Positions 37,129-46,162 are shown, counted from the first letter of the stretch. The stretch: 58,560 bases of DNA from Anaerolineae bacterium (GCA_019637635.1 JAHBVI010000036.1:1-58560), one strand, 5' to 3'. A program made the numbers and translations. The notes: generated by a model not told the origin, from the sequence alone.

Positions 37129-38145
37129 ATGCAAACCCTTAAAAAACTCCCACTGATTCTGTTTATCTTTCTGGTTGCGTTGGCGCTGTTGTTGTATTGG
37201 TTTGGCGAACGCTGGCTGCGGGCAGTGCTGTTGTATCTGTCTACGGCCGTGTGGGCGCAATATCTGGTCAGCCACACTGGCCTGGCCTGGCGTGTAGCCA
37301 GCCGCTTCATCGCCGGTGAAACGGTGGATGACGTCATTGTGGCTGCCCGCGCGGTCAACAGCCGGGGACTGTCTGCCACTCTCAACTATCTGGGTGAACA
37401 CGTTCACACTGCTCAGGAAGCGGCTTTTGCCCGTGACGAGATTGTGCGTCTGCTGGATTGCATTCAGCAAAGCGGCGTAGACGCCAACGTGTCGGTGAAA
37501 CCCAGCCAGCTTGGCCTGAATGTAGACCCGCGCCTGCTGTATGAAAATCTGCACATCGTCCTCACCCGCGCCCAACAGACCAATAACCGTGTGCGCATAG
37601 ATATGGAAGAGAGCAGCACGGTAGACACCACACTAGGCATTTACCGCCGGCTGCGGGATGAAGACGGCTTTGGCCGCCACGTGGGGGTGGTGATTCAGGC
37701 GTATCTGTACCGCAGTGAGCAGGACATTGCCGCGTTGGCTGCGGAGGGGGCCTGGGTGCGCCTGTGTAAAGGCGCGTATGCCGAACCGCCAGAAACGGCC
37801 TTTCCCCAAAAAGCGGATACCGACGCCAATTTTGTGCATCTGGCACAAACCATGCTTAGCCCCACCGCCCGGCAGCAGGGGGTATATCCCTGTTTTGCCA
37901 CCCATGATGAAACAATGGTGCAGGCGATTCGGGAGTTTGCGCAGCGGCAGCAAATTCCCAAAGATGCCTTTGAATTTCAAATGTTGTACGGTATTCGGCG
38001 CGAACTTCAGGAGCAATTGGCGGCTCAGGGTTATCGGATGCGGGTGTACATTCCCTATGGGACGGCCTGGTATCCCTATTTTATGCGCCGTCTGGCCGAA
38101 CGCCCGGCGAATTTGTGGTTCTTCATTGGCAACTTGCTGCGTTAG
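37129..38145 (+). CDS. Proline dehydrogenase-family flavoprotein with N-terminal membrane helix
   Basis: 338 residues. The first 40 residues hold a membrane span (LILFIFLVALALLLYWFG). The FAD-binding barrel follows, with VDANVSVKPSQLGLNVD, RIDMEESSTVDTTL, WVRLCKGAYAEP and a C-terminal FEFQMLYGIRRELQEQL with YIPYGTAWYPYFMRRLAERP, all PRODH hallmarks. It would oxidise proline to pyrroline-5-carboxylate and pass electrons to quinones. The membrane helix is unusual for short bacterial PRODH and may place it near the respiratory chain. No P5C dehydrogenase gene is adjacent. Confidence 0.9.
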   Translation: MQTLKKLPLILFIFLVALALLLYWFGERWLRAVLLYLSTAVWAQYLVSHTGLAWRVASRFIAGETVDDVIVAARAVNSRGLSATLNYLGEHVHTAQEAAFARDEIVRLLDCIQQSGVDANVSVKPSQLGLNVDPRLLYENLHIVLTRAQQTNNRVRIDMEESSTVDTTLGIYRRLRDEDGFGRHVGVVIQAYLYRSEQDIAALAAEGAWVRLCKGAYAEPPETAFPQKADTDANFVHLAQTMLSPTARQQGVYPCFATHDETMVQAIREFAQRQQIPKDAFEFQMLYGIRRELQEQLAAQGYRMRVYIPYGTAWYPYFMRRLAERPANLWFFIGNLLR

Positions 38146-38191
38146 TGGCCGAAGCCGGAAGCCCAAAGTCGGCCTTCTTGCTTCCGGCGAA

Positions 38192-38614
38192 CTACCCAAA
38201 CAGCCGCGCCCAGAGCGGCGGCCCCAGGATGAGCAGGCCAATGAGAACGGCGCCACAGGCGCCCACCAAAACGGCGGCGGCGGCCACATCTTTGGCGGTT
38301 TTGGCCAGGGGGTGCGGCATTGGCGAAACCAGGTCTACCACTGCTTCGATGGCGGTGTTGATGAATTCGGCCATCCACACGGCCGTAAACGTCAGGATAA
38401 GTATGGCCCAGTCGGTGCGAGAGAGGCGCAGCCACAATCCCAACAGCACCACGATAACGGTCACGATGGCATGAATCCAGGCATTTGGCTGCGTGCGTAA
38501 TACATGCCACCAACCGGCAAAAGCATAGTGAAAACTCTTGACGCGGCGGTAAAGCGGAGAACGATGGGGTTGTTCGGACAAGGGATTACTCCGGCGAGGT
38601 AATTTCAGCCCCAA
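38192..38614 (-). CDS. dgkA: Diacylglycerol/undecaprenol kinase
   Basis: 140 residues. Three membrane helices and the active-site string AEFINTAIEAVVDLV, followed by HPLAKTAKDVAAAAVLV, identify the DgkA family. In Gram-positive-type genomes the enzyme phosphorylates undecaprenol for cell-wall recycling. Its start lies inside the end of ybeY (29-base overlap), so the two are translationally coupled. The order pgpH-ybeY-dgkA matches that in Bacillus-type genomes. Confidence 0.95.
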   Translation of the reverse strand: MGLKLPRRSNPLSEQPHRSPLYRRVKSFHYAFAGWWHVLRTQPNAWIHAIVTVIVVLLGLWLRLSRTDWAILILTFTAVWMAEFINTAIEAVVDLVSPMPHPLAKTAKDVAAAAVLVGACGAVLIGLLILGPPLWARLFG

Positions 38615-39053
38615 TCTGGGCCAGGATCGAGTTTTGCGCCCACCACATCACTTTTTTTTCTTCTGGCTCTTCATGGTCATGGCCCAGCAGATGCAGGGTG
38701 CCGTGAATGGTGAGCAGTTGCAGTTCATCCTTGAGCGTATGCCCGCTTTCTTTGGCCTGCCGCTGCGCCATGGGCACGGAAATGGCAATATCACCCAGGT
38801 AGGGGTCTTCTTCGCCCATGATGGCCAGGGGCAATTTTTCGGCGGGAAAGCTAAGGACGTCGGTGGGGGCGTCTATGCCCCGAAAATCGCGGTTTAGCTG
38901 CTGTAGCTGGTCATCGGTGGTTAATAAGACGGATACGGCTGCCGGCGGTTTAACCCGTTCGTGCCGCAGCGTTTCGCTGACCGCGCCGCTCACGGCCGTG
39001 ATGATAGATCGGACTACCTTTGCTTTTTGGATCACTTCTACGTTGTAGGTCAT
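38586..39053 (-). CDS. ybeY: Endoribonuclease YbeY (rRNA maturation)
   Basis: 155 residues from the ATG at 39053. The zinc motif HxxxHxxxxxH is exact in IHGTLHLLGHDHEEPEE. RGIDAPTDVLSFP and YLGDIAISVPMAQRQAKE are also family hallmarks. YbeY processes and quality-controls 16S rRNA. The ATG at 39053 is preferred over one nine codons upstream because the latter would overlap pgpH and adds non-conserved residues. Confidence 0.96.
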   Translation of the reverse strand: MTYNVEVIQKAKVVRSIITAVSGAVSETLRHERVKPPAAVSVLLTTDDQLQQLNRDFRGIDAPTDVLSFPAEKLPLAIMGEEDPYLGDIAISVPMAQRQAKESGHTLKDELQLLTIHGTLHLLGHDHEEPEEKKVMWWAQNSILAQIGAEITSPE

Positions 39054-39057
39054 GGTT

Positions 39058-41277
39058 CTATCTTGTCTGGTCAACAACAATCTCCGCCTGGGGTGCGGTG
39101 GTTACGGCCGTTTCCGCGCCATTCGCTGCCTGGGTAGTACGCGCCGGGGTAGGGGGTTGTTCCGGGGGTGGGGGCAACGGCCGTGTTTCCGGTATTTGCA
39201 TGGCCTCATTGCCCGGATACCGGGTACGCACGTGGAACCGCCCTTTCAGCGTTTTGATGAACGACGCGCGAATCATATGGATGTCACCCAATGTCAGCCC
39301 AGAATCATCCAACTGCCCCTCGGTTAAATCTTCATCAATCAACGTATTGACCAACTTCTCGATCTCTTTTTCCGTGTGTGGCTGCAAGGCGCGGGAAGTG
39401 GATTCAACGGCATCGGCCAGCATGACAATGCCCGATTCCCGTGAACGCGGGCGTGGCCCTGGGTAACGGAATTTCTCCCGATCCACCGTTTCCGCCGCGC
39501 CCTCGCCCTCCCCGGCCAAATCCACCGCCTTACGGTAAAAGCCTTTCACAATCCGCTGCCCATGATGTTCGGCAATAAAGTCCCGAATGCGGTCGGGCAA
39601 TTTATACTGCTGCGCCAGTTCCAGACCGTCGGTTACATGGCTGAGAATGATGCGGGCGCTGGTGTAGGGGTCAAGGGCATCATGGGGATTGACGCCTTCC
39701 TGGTTTTCGGTGAAGAAAGCGGGGCGGTTCATTTTGCCAATGTCGTGGTAAAACGCGCCTACGCGGATGAGGGTGCTGTTGGCTTTTATCTGTTCGGCGG
39801 CCTGTTCGGCCAGGTTGGCCACCATGATGCTGTGATGGTAAGTGCCGGGGGCGCGCCGCAGTAACTCTTGCAGCAGGGGATGGTCTAAACGGGACAATTC
39901 CTGCAATTGCAGGGTGGTGGTGACGCCGAAAATGCTGCCCATGACAAAAAAGCCAACCAGCGTCAGCGCCGCCGAGAGCAGCCCATTGCCGAGGGTATAG
40001 CTGAGGATTTCTACCATGGAGACCGGATCGGTTATGGTCTGGTTGAATTGAAAGGCAACGACGACGACGGCGTATCCGGTGGCGGCGGCCAACCCGGCGC
40101 GGAAAAAGGAGTTGACCCGTTGGGCGTCGTGCAGTGTCAGCACCGCCAGCAAACCACCGGCGGCGGTATAGATAGCCATTTCCAACGAGTTGGCGGCGTT
40201 AAAGCCGATCAACCCGGCCAGGATCATGGTGATGACGATGGAGAGGCGCACATCGAACAAGACACTGAGCAGCAGGGAGAAGGCGGCCATGGGAAAGAGA
40301 TAGACGATCAAACCAGGGCTGGTGAGCATGAAACGGGCAGCCAGGGCGAAGACGAGGATGAGGCCGGCGAGGGCGGTGAGGTAACGGCCGTTTCCCGCGC
40401 GACGGCCGTGATAAAACTGCCGCCAATATAAAGTGATCAAAACGCTGCTTAACAGCGACAAAATGGCAATGGCAACAACAAAGCGCCAATCCGTCTGGCG
40501 CTGCAACAGACCCAACTGGGTCATCTTTTCAATGTGCCGCTCGGTGACAATATCGCCGGCGCGCACCACCAGTTCATCCTTGGCCACCGTCACCGGGAAG
40601 GGGGGAACGGCCGTCGCCGCTTCTTCCCGTTTTTTCTCTGTTTCGGCCGGGTCTGGTTCCATGGTGGGCACAATAAAACGGGGCGCCAGAAATTTGACTA
40701 CACGTTCCTGGGTGGGGGTTAAATCCAGGCTGGCGTCACGCTGCGCCTGCTGCTGCAATTCACGCAGTTGGGTGTCGCGGATTTCCCGCCGCATCAAGTC
40801 GCCGACAATGCGCTGCACTTCCGACTTCACCCTGGCGTAATCGGCTTCATTCATGTTGAGCAGGTCAAGCGCCACCTGCTCTTCCACGTTCAGGTCCGTC
40901 ATCGCTTCCAGATAGGTGAGCTTGGCTTCTGTGGAAGCCTGCGTATCGGCGCGGACGATGTCAATAAAGGCAAAGGTTTGCGAAACCCGGTTTAATTGAA
41001 AGCGGCCCACATCCCCTTCGATGCGTTTGTACTGCTCTGGTACGGAGGCTCTGGCCTGTTCTTGCGCCTGGCGCAAGGCGACGGCGCTCTCATAGATAAT
41101 GGCGCGGGGCGCAAAAATATCTTCCGGCGCCGGCAGCCCCTCAATAATTCTGGCTTCGGTGGGTCTGAGCAGGGTGAAAGAAAATATGAGGGTGAGTCCC
41201 AGCGTGAGGACGGCCGTAAATATCCATAAAACAGAATCCTGGACTGTTTGCCGCCAGCGGCGTTGGTTTTCCATCAA
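39058..41277 (-). CDS. pgpH: HD-domain membrane phosphohydrolase, PgpH-type (c-di-AMP phosphodiesterase)
   Basis: 739 residues. An N-terminal span (LWIFTAVLTLGLTLIFSFTLL) and a large extracellular 7TMR-HDED region (to about residue 270) lead to a seven-helix membrane part (about 275-475). A cytoplasmic HD domain follows: YHHSIMVANLAEQAAEQI, GAFYHDIGK, SHVTDGLELA and IAEHHGQRIVKGFY. In Firmicutes this architecture hydrolyses the messenger c-di-AMP. The C-terminal 60 residues are a Pro/Thr/Ala-rich tail. It is the first of three genes with ybeY and dgkA. Confidence 0.94.
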   Translation of the reverse strand: MMENQRRWRQTVQDSVLWIFTAVLTLGLTLIFSFTLLRPTEARIIEGLPAPEDIFAPRAIIYESAVALRQAQEQARASVPEQYKRIEGDVGRFQLNRVSQTFAFIDIVRADTQASTEAKLTYLEAMTDLNVEEQVALDLLNMNEADYARVKSEVQRIVGDLMRREIRDTQLRELQQQAQRDASLDLTPTQERVVKFLAPRFIVPTMEPDPAETEKKREEAATAVPPFPVTVAKDELVVRAGDIVTERHIEKMTQLGLLQRQTDWRFVVAIAILSLLSSVLITLYWRQFYHGRRAGNGRYLTALAGLILVFALAARFMLTSPGLIVYLFPMAAFSLLLSVLFDVRLSIVITMILAGLIGFNAANSLEMAIYTAAGGLLAVLTLHDAQRVNSFFRAGLAAATGYAVVVVAFQFNQTITDPVSMVEILSYTLGNGLLSAALTLVGFFVMGSIFGVTTTLQLQELSRLDHPLLQELLRRAPGTYHHSIMVANLAEQAAEQIKANSTLIRVGAFYHDIGKMNRPAFFTENQEGVNPHDALDPYTSARIILSHVTDGLELAQQYKLPDRIRDFIAEHHGQRIVKGFYRKAVDLAGEGEGAAETVDREKFRYPGPRPRSRESGIVMLADAVESTSRALQPHTEKEIEKLVNTLIDEDLTEGQLDDSGLTLGDIHMIRASFIKTLKGRFHVRTRYPGNEAMQIPETRPLPPPPEQPPTPARTTQAANGAETAVTTAPQAEIVVDQTR

Positions 41278-41289
41278 GGGGTTTTGCGC

Positions 41290-41395
41290 CTTAACCCGTA
41301 ACCCGTTATCCGTAATCCGTGAGCCGTAATCCGTTCACCGATTACCGATTACCGATTACCGATTACCGATTACCGATCACGGATTACCGATTAAA
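41290..41395. repeat. Tandem heptamer array ACCGATT with complementary flank words
   Basis: Words CCGTAATCCGTGAGCCGTAA lead into at least five consecutive ACCGATT units (about 41338-41375), then ATCACGGATTACCG. The last codons of the YqeY gene are written in this repeat (LIGNP), so it overlaps the gene's 3' end. It is the least hairpin-like of the CCGTAA family because most units run in one direction. It is not CRISPR. Confidence 0.75.
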
Positions 41396-41826
41396 GAACG
41401 GACAACTTCATTCACCAGACGGCCGTCCGCCTTTCCTTTTACCTGGGGCATCAGTTTCCCCATCACCAGCCCCATCTCTTTCACGTCTGAGACGCCCAGA
41501 TCAGCGATGACCTGCCGCGCCAGGTGTTCCACCTCGTCCCGGCTCATCATTTGCGGCAGGAAGCTCTCAATGATGGTTAGTTGCTGTTGTTCTTCGGCTG
41601 CCAGTTCGGGGCGGCCCGCCTTTTCATAGTCGGCGATGCTTTCGCGGCGTTGTTTGGCCTGTTTTTGCAGCACGGCCTGTACGCCAGCGTCGTCTAGCGT
41701 CACCTGTCGGTCAATCTCTTCCTGTTTGATAGCCGCTTGCAGCAGGCGAATGGTATCGCGCCGTTCCACATTGCCGGCGCGCATGGCGATTTTCAATTCA
41801 TTGGTTAACTGCTCTTTGAGTGTCAT
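41377..41826 (-). CDS. yqeY: GatB/YqeY-domain protein
   Basis: 149 residues from the ATG at 41826, with AGAGGA just upstream. The start MTLKEQLTNELKIAMRAGNVE, then RRDTIRLLQAAIKQEEID and SFLPQMMSRDEVEHL, followed by GLVMGKLMPQVKGKADG, match the YqeY family. This family shares the tail domain of amidotransferase GatB and is thought to help aminoacyl-tRNA handling; the exact role is unclear. The last few residues are encoded by the tandem repeat at 41290-41395. It lies just upstream of pgpH on the same strand. Confidence 0.93.
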   Translation of the reverse strand: MTLKEQLTNELKIAMRAGNVERRDTIRLLQAAIKQEEIDRQVTLDDAGVQAVLQKQAKQRRESIADYEKAGRPELAAEEQQQLTIIESFLPQMMSRDEVEHLARQVIADLGVSDVKEMGLVMGKLMPQVKGKADGRLVNEVVRSLIGNP

Positions 41827-41875
41827 TTTCGTTATCCTCTGTGGCAAATTGTAGCATTGGCAGGGGGGGTGTCAA

Positions 41876-41945
41876 CGGCCGTAACCCGTAACCCGTGAGC
41901 CGTGATGCGTAATCGGAATACGGATTACGGATTAGGCATCACGTT
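41876..41945. repeat. Tandem-word repeat of CCGTAACCCGTAACCCGTGA
   Basis: CGTAACCCGTAACCCGTGAG on the left and GGAATACGGATTACGGATTA on the right, beginning with the octamer ACGGCCGT. It separates the yqeY start from the second TauE gene. Confidence 0.7.
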
Positions 41946-41959
41946 TCATTCCGCAGCAT

Positions 41960-42676
41960 TTAGCCGAAGGTGAGGCGCAGGCCGATGATCAGCAAGAGGA
42001 GCAACACAACTTTGCGAAAGGTGGCAGGGGAGATACGGCCACCCACCATCACGCCCACAAGTAAACCCGCACCGGCTGCCGGAATAGCCAGCCAGACGTT
42101 GTGCCACACCGTTGGCGTGACGTTCCCGGCCCACACATGCCCGGCCAACACCAGAATACCGGTGGGCAGGAAAAAGCCCTGCAAATTGCCTTTGAATGCG
42201 GTGGGGGGCCAGCGGCGGCAACTACCATAGATGATCACCGGCGGGCCGCTGGTGTTGAAGAGGCCGCCAATTACACCGGCGGCGAATCCAAACAGCCAGG
42301 CCCAGGCTGGGTGGGTTAATTTCGGTAAATAGGGGGAGAGCAGAGCGTAGGCGGCATACCCGGCCACAAGCAGCCCCAACAGGCGTGCGCCCACCGCCGG
42401 GTCAACCACGTGCAGGAGGTACAATCCCACCGGTGTGCCCATGAACGCCGCCAGGACCAAACCGCGTACCGCCGCCAGATTAACCGCCGCCCGAAAGTGG
42501 AGCAGCAGCACAAATTCCACGCCCAACCCCACGATGGCCATGAGAGGGGCGGCGGTGGGCAGGCCAAGCACGGCCGTGAGCAGCGGCATGGACACCAAGG
42601 CCAGCCCAAACCCGGTAGCTGCCTGCACCAACACAGCCAGAAAAACCACTGCTATGACAGAAACCTCAATGGACAT
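41960..42676 (-). CDS. TauE/SafE-family membrane exporter (second copy)
   Basis: 238 residues, about eight spans. VQAATGFGLALVSMPLL and VIGGLFNTSGPPVIIYG are the two family repeats. It is clearly distinct from the protein at 29098 (different motif version, GFGLALVSMP as opposed to GGGTLITFP), so the two are not a recent duplication. The substrate is unknown; sulfite, sulfonates or organic anions are typical. Confidence 0.87.
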   Translation of the reverse strand: MSIEVSVIAVVFLAVLVQAATGFGLALVSMPLLTAVLGLPTAAPLMAIVGLGVEFVLLLHFRAAVNLAAVRGLVLAAFMGTPVGLYLLHVVDPAVGARLLGLLVAGYAAYALLSPYLPKLTHPAWAWLFGFAAGVIGGLFNTSGPPVIIYGSCRRWPPTAFKGNLQGFFLPTGILVLAGHVWAGNVTPTVWHNVWLAIPAAGAGLLVGVMVGGRISPATFRKVVLLLLLIIGLRLTFG

Positions 42677-42718
42677 TTAATTGTTGGGGAGCAGATAAGG
42701 AAAAATGACCTGCTGTAG

Positions 42719-42985
42719 CTACCACAAAGTAGTTACAGCATAAGCCTGAATGTTGTCATCGGCCGTGAGTATGATCATCTCCTCACAAATGGCCTGGGCA
42801 ATGAGCAGACGGTCAAATGGGTCTCGATGAATGAAGGGAAGTTCTATAACTTTGCGGCTGTGTTCTTTTTCTACAGGCAGCCATTGAATGCCGTTTACTA
42901 TGATCTCCTCATCAAAAACCTGAGGCCAGTTAGCGGCCAACGCTAATTTGCCAATGCTATACTGCTGACGGGCATCGCCTGACAT
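42719..42985 (-). pseudogene. Truncated VapC-type PIN toxin
   Basis: 88 residues that match only the C-terminal two thirds of a VapC toxin: YSIGKLALAANWPQ, then LPFIHRDPFDRLLIAQA and ILTADDNIQAYAVTTLW. The first 40 or so residues, including the LLDTH-type motif with the first catalytic Asp, are missing. The current ATG comes from the inverted-repeat element at 42980-43088, which separates it from its antitoxin. The distal acidic residues (HRDPFD, TADD) remain. Without the first Asp, RNase activity should be lost, so it is called a broken gene. It still follows the antitoxin gene in order. Confidence 0.8.
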
Positions 42986-43088
42986 TTTGATTTGACGCGG
43001 ATTTACAGGATTTACGGATTTTTACTCGACCATTTTGATCCGTTAAATCCTGCCAATCTGAGTTCTATCGTCTGGCGGCAAAATGTCA
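42980..43088. mobile_element. 109-bp MITE-like element with 10-bp terminal inverted repeats
   Basis: The ends are TGACATTTTG (42980-42989) and CAAAATGTCA (43079-43088), perfect inverted repeats. The inside has GATTTACAGGATTTACGG and, facing it, GATCCGTTAAATCCTGCC. It has no coding capacity. It sits exactly where the front of the vapC gene should be. Whether it inserted there or joined the ends of a deletion cannot be told from this sequence, since vapC codons are lost and no target-site duplication is obvious. Confidence 0.7.
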
Positions 43089-43113
43089 TTTTATGGCCTT
43101 GCTCAGTATAGTC

Positions 43114-43329
43114 CTAAAAATCATCCAGCGGCGCGTCAAAATCCTCAGCTATGTAGAGGATGACATCCGGCGAATGGCCAATGCGCCGCCCGGATTGCGC
43201 TTCCGGCAGGGCGACCAGCTTAACCAATGGTTGTTTGCCTTTGGCAATAACGATTTCCTCCCCGGCCAACGCCTGTTGAATGAGCCGGGATAAATTGGTC
43301 TTGGCCTGGTGAATGGTTACCTGGGTCAT
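43114..43329 (-). CDS. Phd/YefM-type antitoxin
   Basis: 71 residues. TQVTIHQAKTNLSRLIQQAL, then GEEIVIAKGKQPLVKLVAL is the classic Phd/YefM DNA-binding front, and the acidic tail (AEDFDAPLDDF) is the toxin-wrapping part. It should neutralise the neighbouring VapC-type toxin and repress the operon. Because the toxin is truncated, the antitoxin is probably a solitary remnant that may still regulate or protect against related toxins. Confidence 0.92.
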   Translation of the reverse strand: MTQVTIHQAKTNLSRLIQQALAGEEIVIAKGKQPLVKLVALPEAQSGRRIGHSPDVILYIAEDFDAPLDDF

Positions 43330-43355
43330 GGCTCGATCTTAGCTAAGCCTGTGAA

Positions 43356-46040
43356 CTAAGTCAACGAGGTCAGTCGTTGGCTGAGTTCGGCGTGGCTGGC
43401 CTGGAGTTGGGCCAGTTTGTCGCGCTCTTTTTGCACAACGGCCGTCGGCGCTTTTTGCGCAAATGAGCCGTTCAACATCGTGCTGATACGGCCGATTTGT
43501 GTGTCCAATTCGGCCAGTTCCTTTAGCAGCCGTTCCCGCTCTTTATCCAGATTCACCAGCCCGGCGAGCGGCAGGTAGGCGGTGATGTCACCCTGGGCAA
43601 TGGTGATGGCCTGGTCGGGGGCGGGTGCGTCTTCGGTAATGACCAGGGTGGTTTCGTCCAGGCGGGCCAGGGTGCAGAGGATGGCCCGCTGGCTCAGCAG
43701 GAAGGGGGTGTGGGAGCCGGCGCTGATCACGGCCGTGACCCACTTCCCCGGCTCTACATCATTATCTGAACGGGCGGCGCGAATACCGCGCACCAGTTCA
43801 CGTAGTTGCTCAAATTCCCCTGCCGCTGCGGCGTAACGTCGCTGCGCTTGTGGCCAATCGGCAATGATGAGCGCGTCTGCCCAGCCTTCGGCGGGGGCGA
43901 TGCCCAGATCGGCAGCCGTGAATGCAGCTTTTAGCTGCTGCCACGTTTCCTCGGTGACGTAGGGGATGTAGGGATGCAGCAGGCGCAGGCAGTCATCCAA
44001 CACCTGCCGGGCGACGGCCAACGTCGTCCAGGCGCGGGCGCCGCCTTGGCGCAGTTGCACCTTGGCCAGTTCCACGTACCAGTCGGCAAAGTCACCCCAG
44101 AGGAACTCATACACCTGTCGCCCCGCCTCGCCATAGAGGTAATTGTCCATCAGCCGGTTGGCGTCGGCGGTCACTTCGCTGAGGCGGGTGAGTATCCATT
44201 GGTCGGCAGCCGTGTAATCGGGTGTGGTGGGAGCGTCGGTTTTGCTGGCCTTGTCCAGATTGGCGGTGATAAAACGGGCGGTGTTCCAGATTTTGTTGGC
44301 AAAGTTGCGGTTGGAGGCCACTTTGTCCAATGACAGGTTCAAATCGTTGCCCGGCGAGCCGCTGGTGAGCAGGGTGAAGCGCAGCGCGTCGGTGCCGTAT
44401 TCGCCCATCACGTCCAGCGGGTCGGTGACGTTGTTGAGCGTTTTGGACATTTTACGGCCGTGTTCGTCCCGCACCAGCCCATGCAAATAAACGGTGTGGA
44501 AGGGGATGTCGTTGGTGAACAACAACCCTTGCATGACCATACGCGCCACCCAGAAAAAGAGGATGTCGTAGCCCGTTTCCATCACGTCGGTGGGGTAGAA
44601 GCGTTGTAAATCGGCCGTATTTTCCGGCCAGCCGAGCGTGGAAAAGGGCCACAGGCCGCTGCTAAACCAGGTATCCAGCACGTCCGGGTCTTGTTCCAGC
44701 GATTGGTATGCGCCGTATGTTTCCCGCGCCAACGTGGCGGCGGCCGTTTCGTCATGCGCTACAATCACCTTATTCGGATCGCCGTTCACATACCAGGCGG
44801 GGATGCGGTGGCCCCACCACAATTGGCGGCTGATGCACCACGGTTTGATGTTTTCCAGCCAGTTATCCCACACCTTCACAAAACGTTCAGGCACAATGCG
44901 AATACGGCCGTGATGCACCGCCTCCAGCCCCATCTTCGCCATCGGTTCCACGTTCACAAACCATTGCCAGCTTACCAACGGCTCGATCACTTCGCCGCCG
45001 CGCTGGCTGCGCGGCACGCTCAATGTATAGGGTTCACGCTTGATGGTCAGACCGGCAGCCTCCATGTCTGCCCACAATTTCTGGCGGCAGTCAAAGCGAT
45101 CCAGCCCGGCGTATGGCCCGGCGTGGTTGTTCATGGTGGCGTCCTTATTCATCACATTCAGGATTTCCAGGCCGTGCCGTTTGCCAATTTCAAAGTCGTT
45201 GGGGTCATGGCCGGGGGTGATTTTGAGTGCGCCCGTGCCAAAGCTCATGTCCACGTAGGTGTCGGCAATAATGGGGATTGCCCGGTTGAGCATGGGCACC
45301 AGCACGGCGCCGCCAATGTACTGTTGGTAGCGTTCGTCGGCGGGGTGGACGGCAACGGCCGTGTCCCCCAAAATCGTTTCCGGGCGTGTGGTGGCCACTG
45401 GGATGAAGCCGCCCCCCTGTACCGGGTACTTGAAATGGTAGAGGTAGCCCTGTTCTTCAGCGTATTCCACTTCCAGGTCAGACACGGCCGTTTGCAGCCC
45501 CGGCGACCAGTTCACCAGATATTCGGCACGGTAAATCAGCCCCATTCGATACAACCGGATAAACGCCTCCTTGACGGCCTCACTCAGCCCTTCGTCCAGG
45601 GTAAAGCGTTCCCGCTCCCAGTCACAGGAAGCCCCCAAACGGCGCAGTTGTTTGACGATATGCCCGCCATACTTCGCCTTCCATTCCCAGGCCCGGCGCA
45701 GGAATTCTTCACGGCCGACTGCTTCGCGGGATGTGCCCTCGTTGCGCAGCAATTTTTCCACCTGTAACTGCGTGGCAATGCCGGCGTGATCAGTGCCCGG
45801 CACCCACAGCGCCGCCCGCCCCTGCATCCGGGCGCGGCGAATCATCAGGTCTTCCAGGGCCACAAACATGGCGTGCCCCATGTGCAGTTCACCGGTGACG
45901 TTGGGCGGGGGGATGGAGATGGTGAACGGCTTCGCGTCGGCCGGACGACACTCCGGTTTGAACCAGCCGTTGGCTTCCCACCACTGGTAGAGCCGCTCCT
46001 CGGTCTGGTGAAAATTGTAGGTTTTGGGCATTTGGGTCAT
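43356..46040 (-). CDS. valS: Valyl-tRNA synthetase
   Basis: 894 residues, class I synthetase. The HIGH-type motif is in PPPNVTGELHMGHAM. The editing domain includes TTRPETILGDTAVAVHP. The KMSKS motif is in EHGRKMSKTLNN. The anticodon-binding region and the C-terminal coiled coil (LVNLDKERERLLKELAELD) are complete. It attaches valine to tRNA-Val. An upstream T-box leader fits control by uncharged tRNA-Val. AAAGGGA precedes the ATG at 46040. Confidence 0.98.
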   Translation of the reverse strand: MTQMPKTYNFHQTEERLYQWWEANGWFKPECRPADAKPFTISIPPPNVTGELHMGHAMFVALEDLMIRRARMQGRAALWVPGTDHAGIATQLQVEKLLRNEGTSREAVGREEFLRRAWEWKAKYGGHIVKQLRRLGASCDWERERFTLDEGLSEAVKEAFIRLYRMGLIYRAEYLVNWSPGLQTAVSDLEVEYAEEQGYLYHFKYPVQGGGFIPVATTRPETILGDTAVAVHPADERYQQYIGGAVLVPMLNRAIPIIADTYVDMSFGTGALKITPGHDPNDFEIGKRHGLEILNVMNKDATMNNHAGPYAGLDRFDCRQKLWADMEAAGLTIKREPYTLSVPRSQRGGEVIEPLVSWQWFVNVEPMAKMGLEAVHHGRIRIVPERFVKVWDNWLENIKPWCISRQLWWGHRIPAWYVNGDPNKVIVAHDETAAATLARETYGAYQSLEQDPDVLDTWFSSGLWPFSTLGWPENTADLQRFYPTDVMETGYDILFFWVARMVMQGLLFTNDIPFHTVYLHGLVRDEHGRKMSKTLNNVTDPLDVMGEYGTDALRFTLLTSGSPGNDLNLSLDKVASNRNFANKIWNTARFITANLDKASKTDAPTTPDYTAADQWILTRLSEVTADANRLMDNYLYGEAGRQVYEFLWGDFADWYVELAKVQLRQGGARAWTTLAVARQVLDDCLRLLHPYIPYVTEETWQQLKAAFTAADLGIAPAEGWADALIIADWPQAQRRYAAAAGEFEQLRELVRGIRAARSDNDVEPGKWVTAVISAGSHTPFLLSQRAILCTLARLDETTLVITEDAPAPDQAITIAQGDITAYLPLAGLVNLDKERERLLKELAELDTQIGRISTMLNGSFAQKAPTAVVQKERDKLAQLQASHAELSQRLTSLT

Positions 46041-46089
46041 GTAAAAATCCCTTTGATAATTAAGTGATTGGGTAATTACCCAATTACAA

Positions 46090-46122
46090 ATAAAAAGCCC
46101 TCATCCCTTCAAGGACGAGAGC
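46090..46122 (-). terminator. Intrinsic terminator of the T-box leader
   Basis: Minus strand GCTCTCGTCC, loop, GGGATGAGGGC, then TTTTT. It competes with the antiterminator that contains the T-box sequence just upstream. Confidence 0.88.
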
Positions 46123-46162
46123 CATCTCACGCGGTACCACCTTGTTTTTGGTAATCGGGCGT

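Noticed and set aside
41338..41375. Tandem ACCGATT units as a small CRISPR
   Set aside because: The units are seven bases with no spacers. This is a simple tandem repeat.
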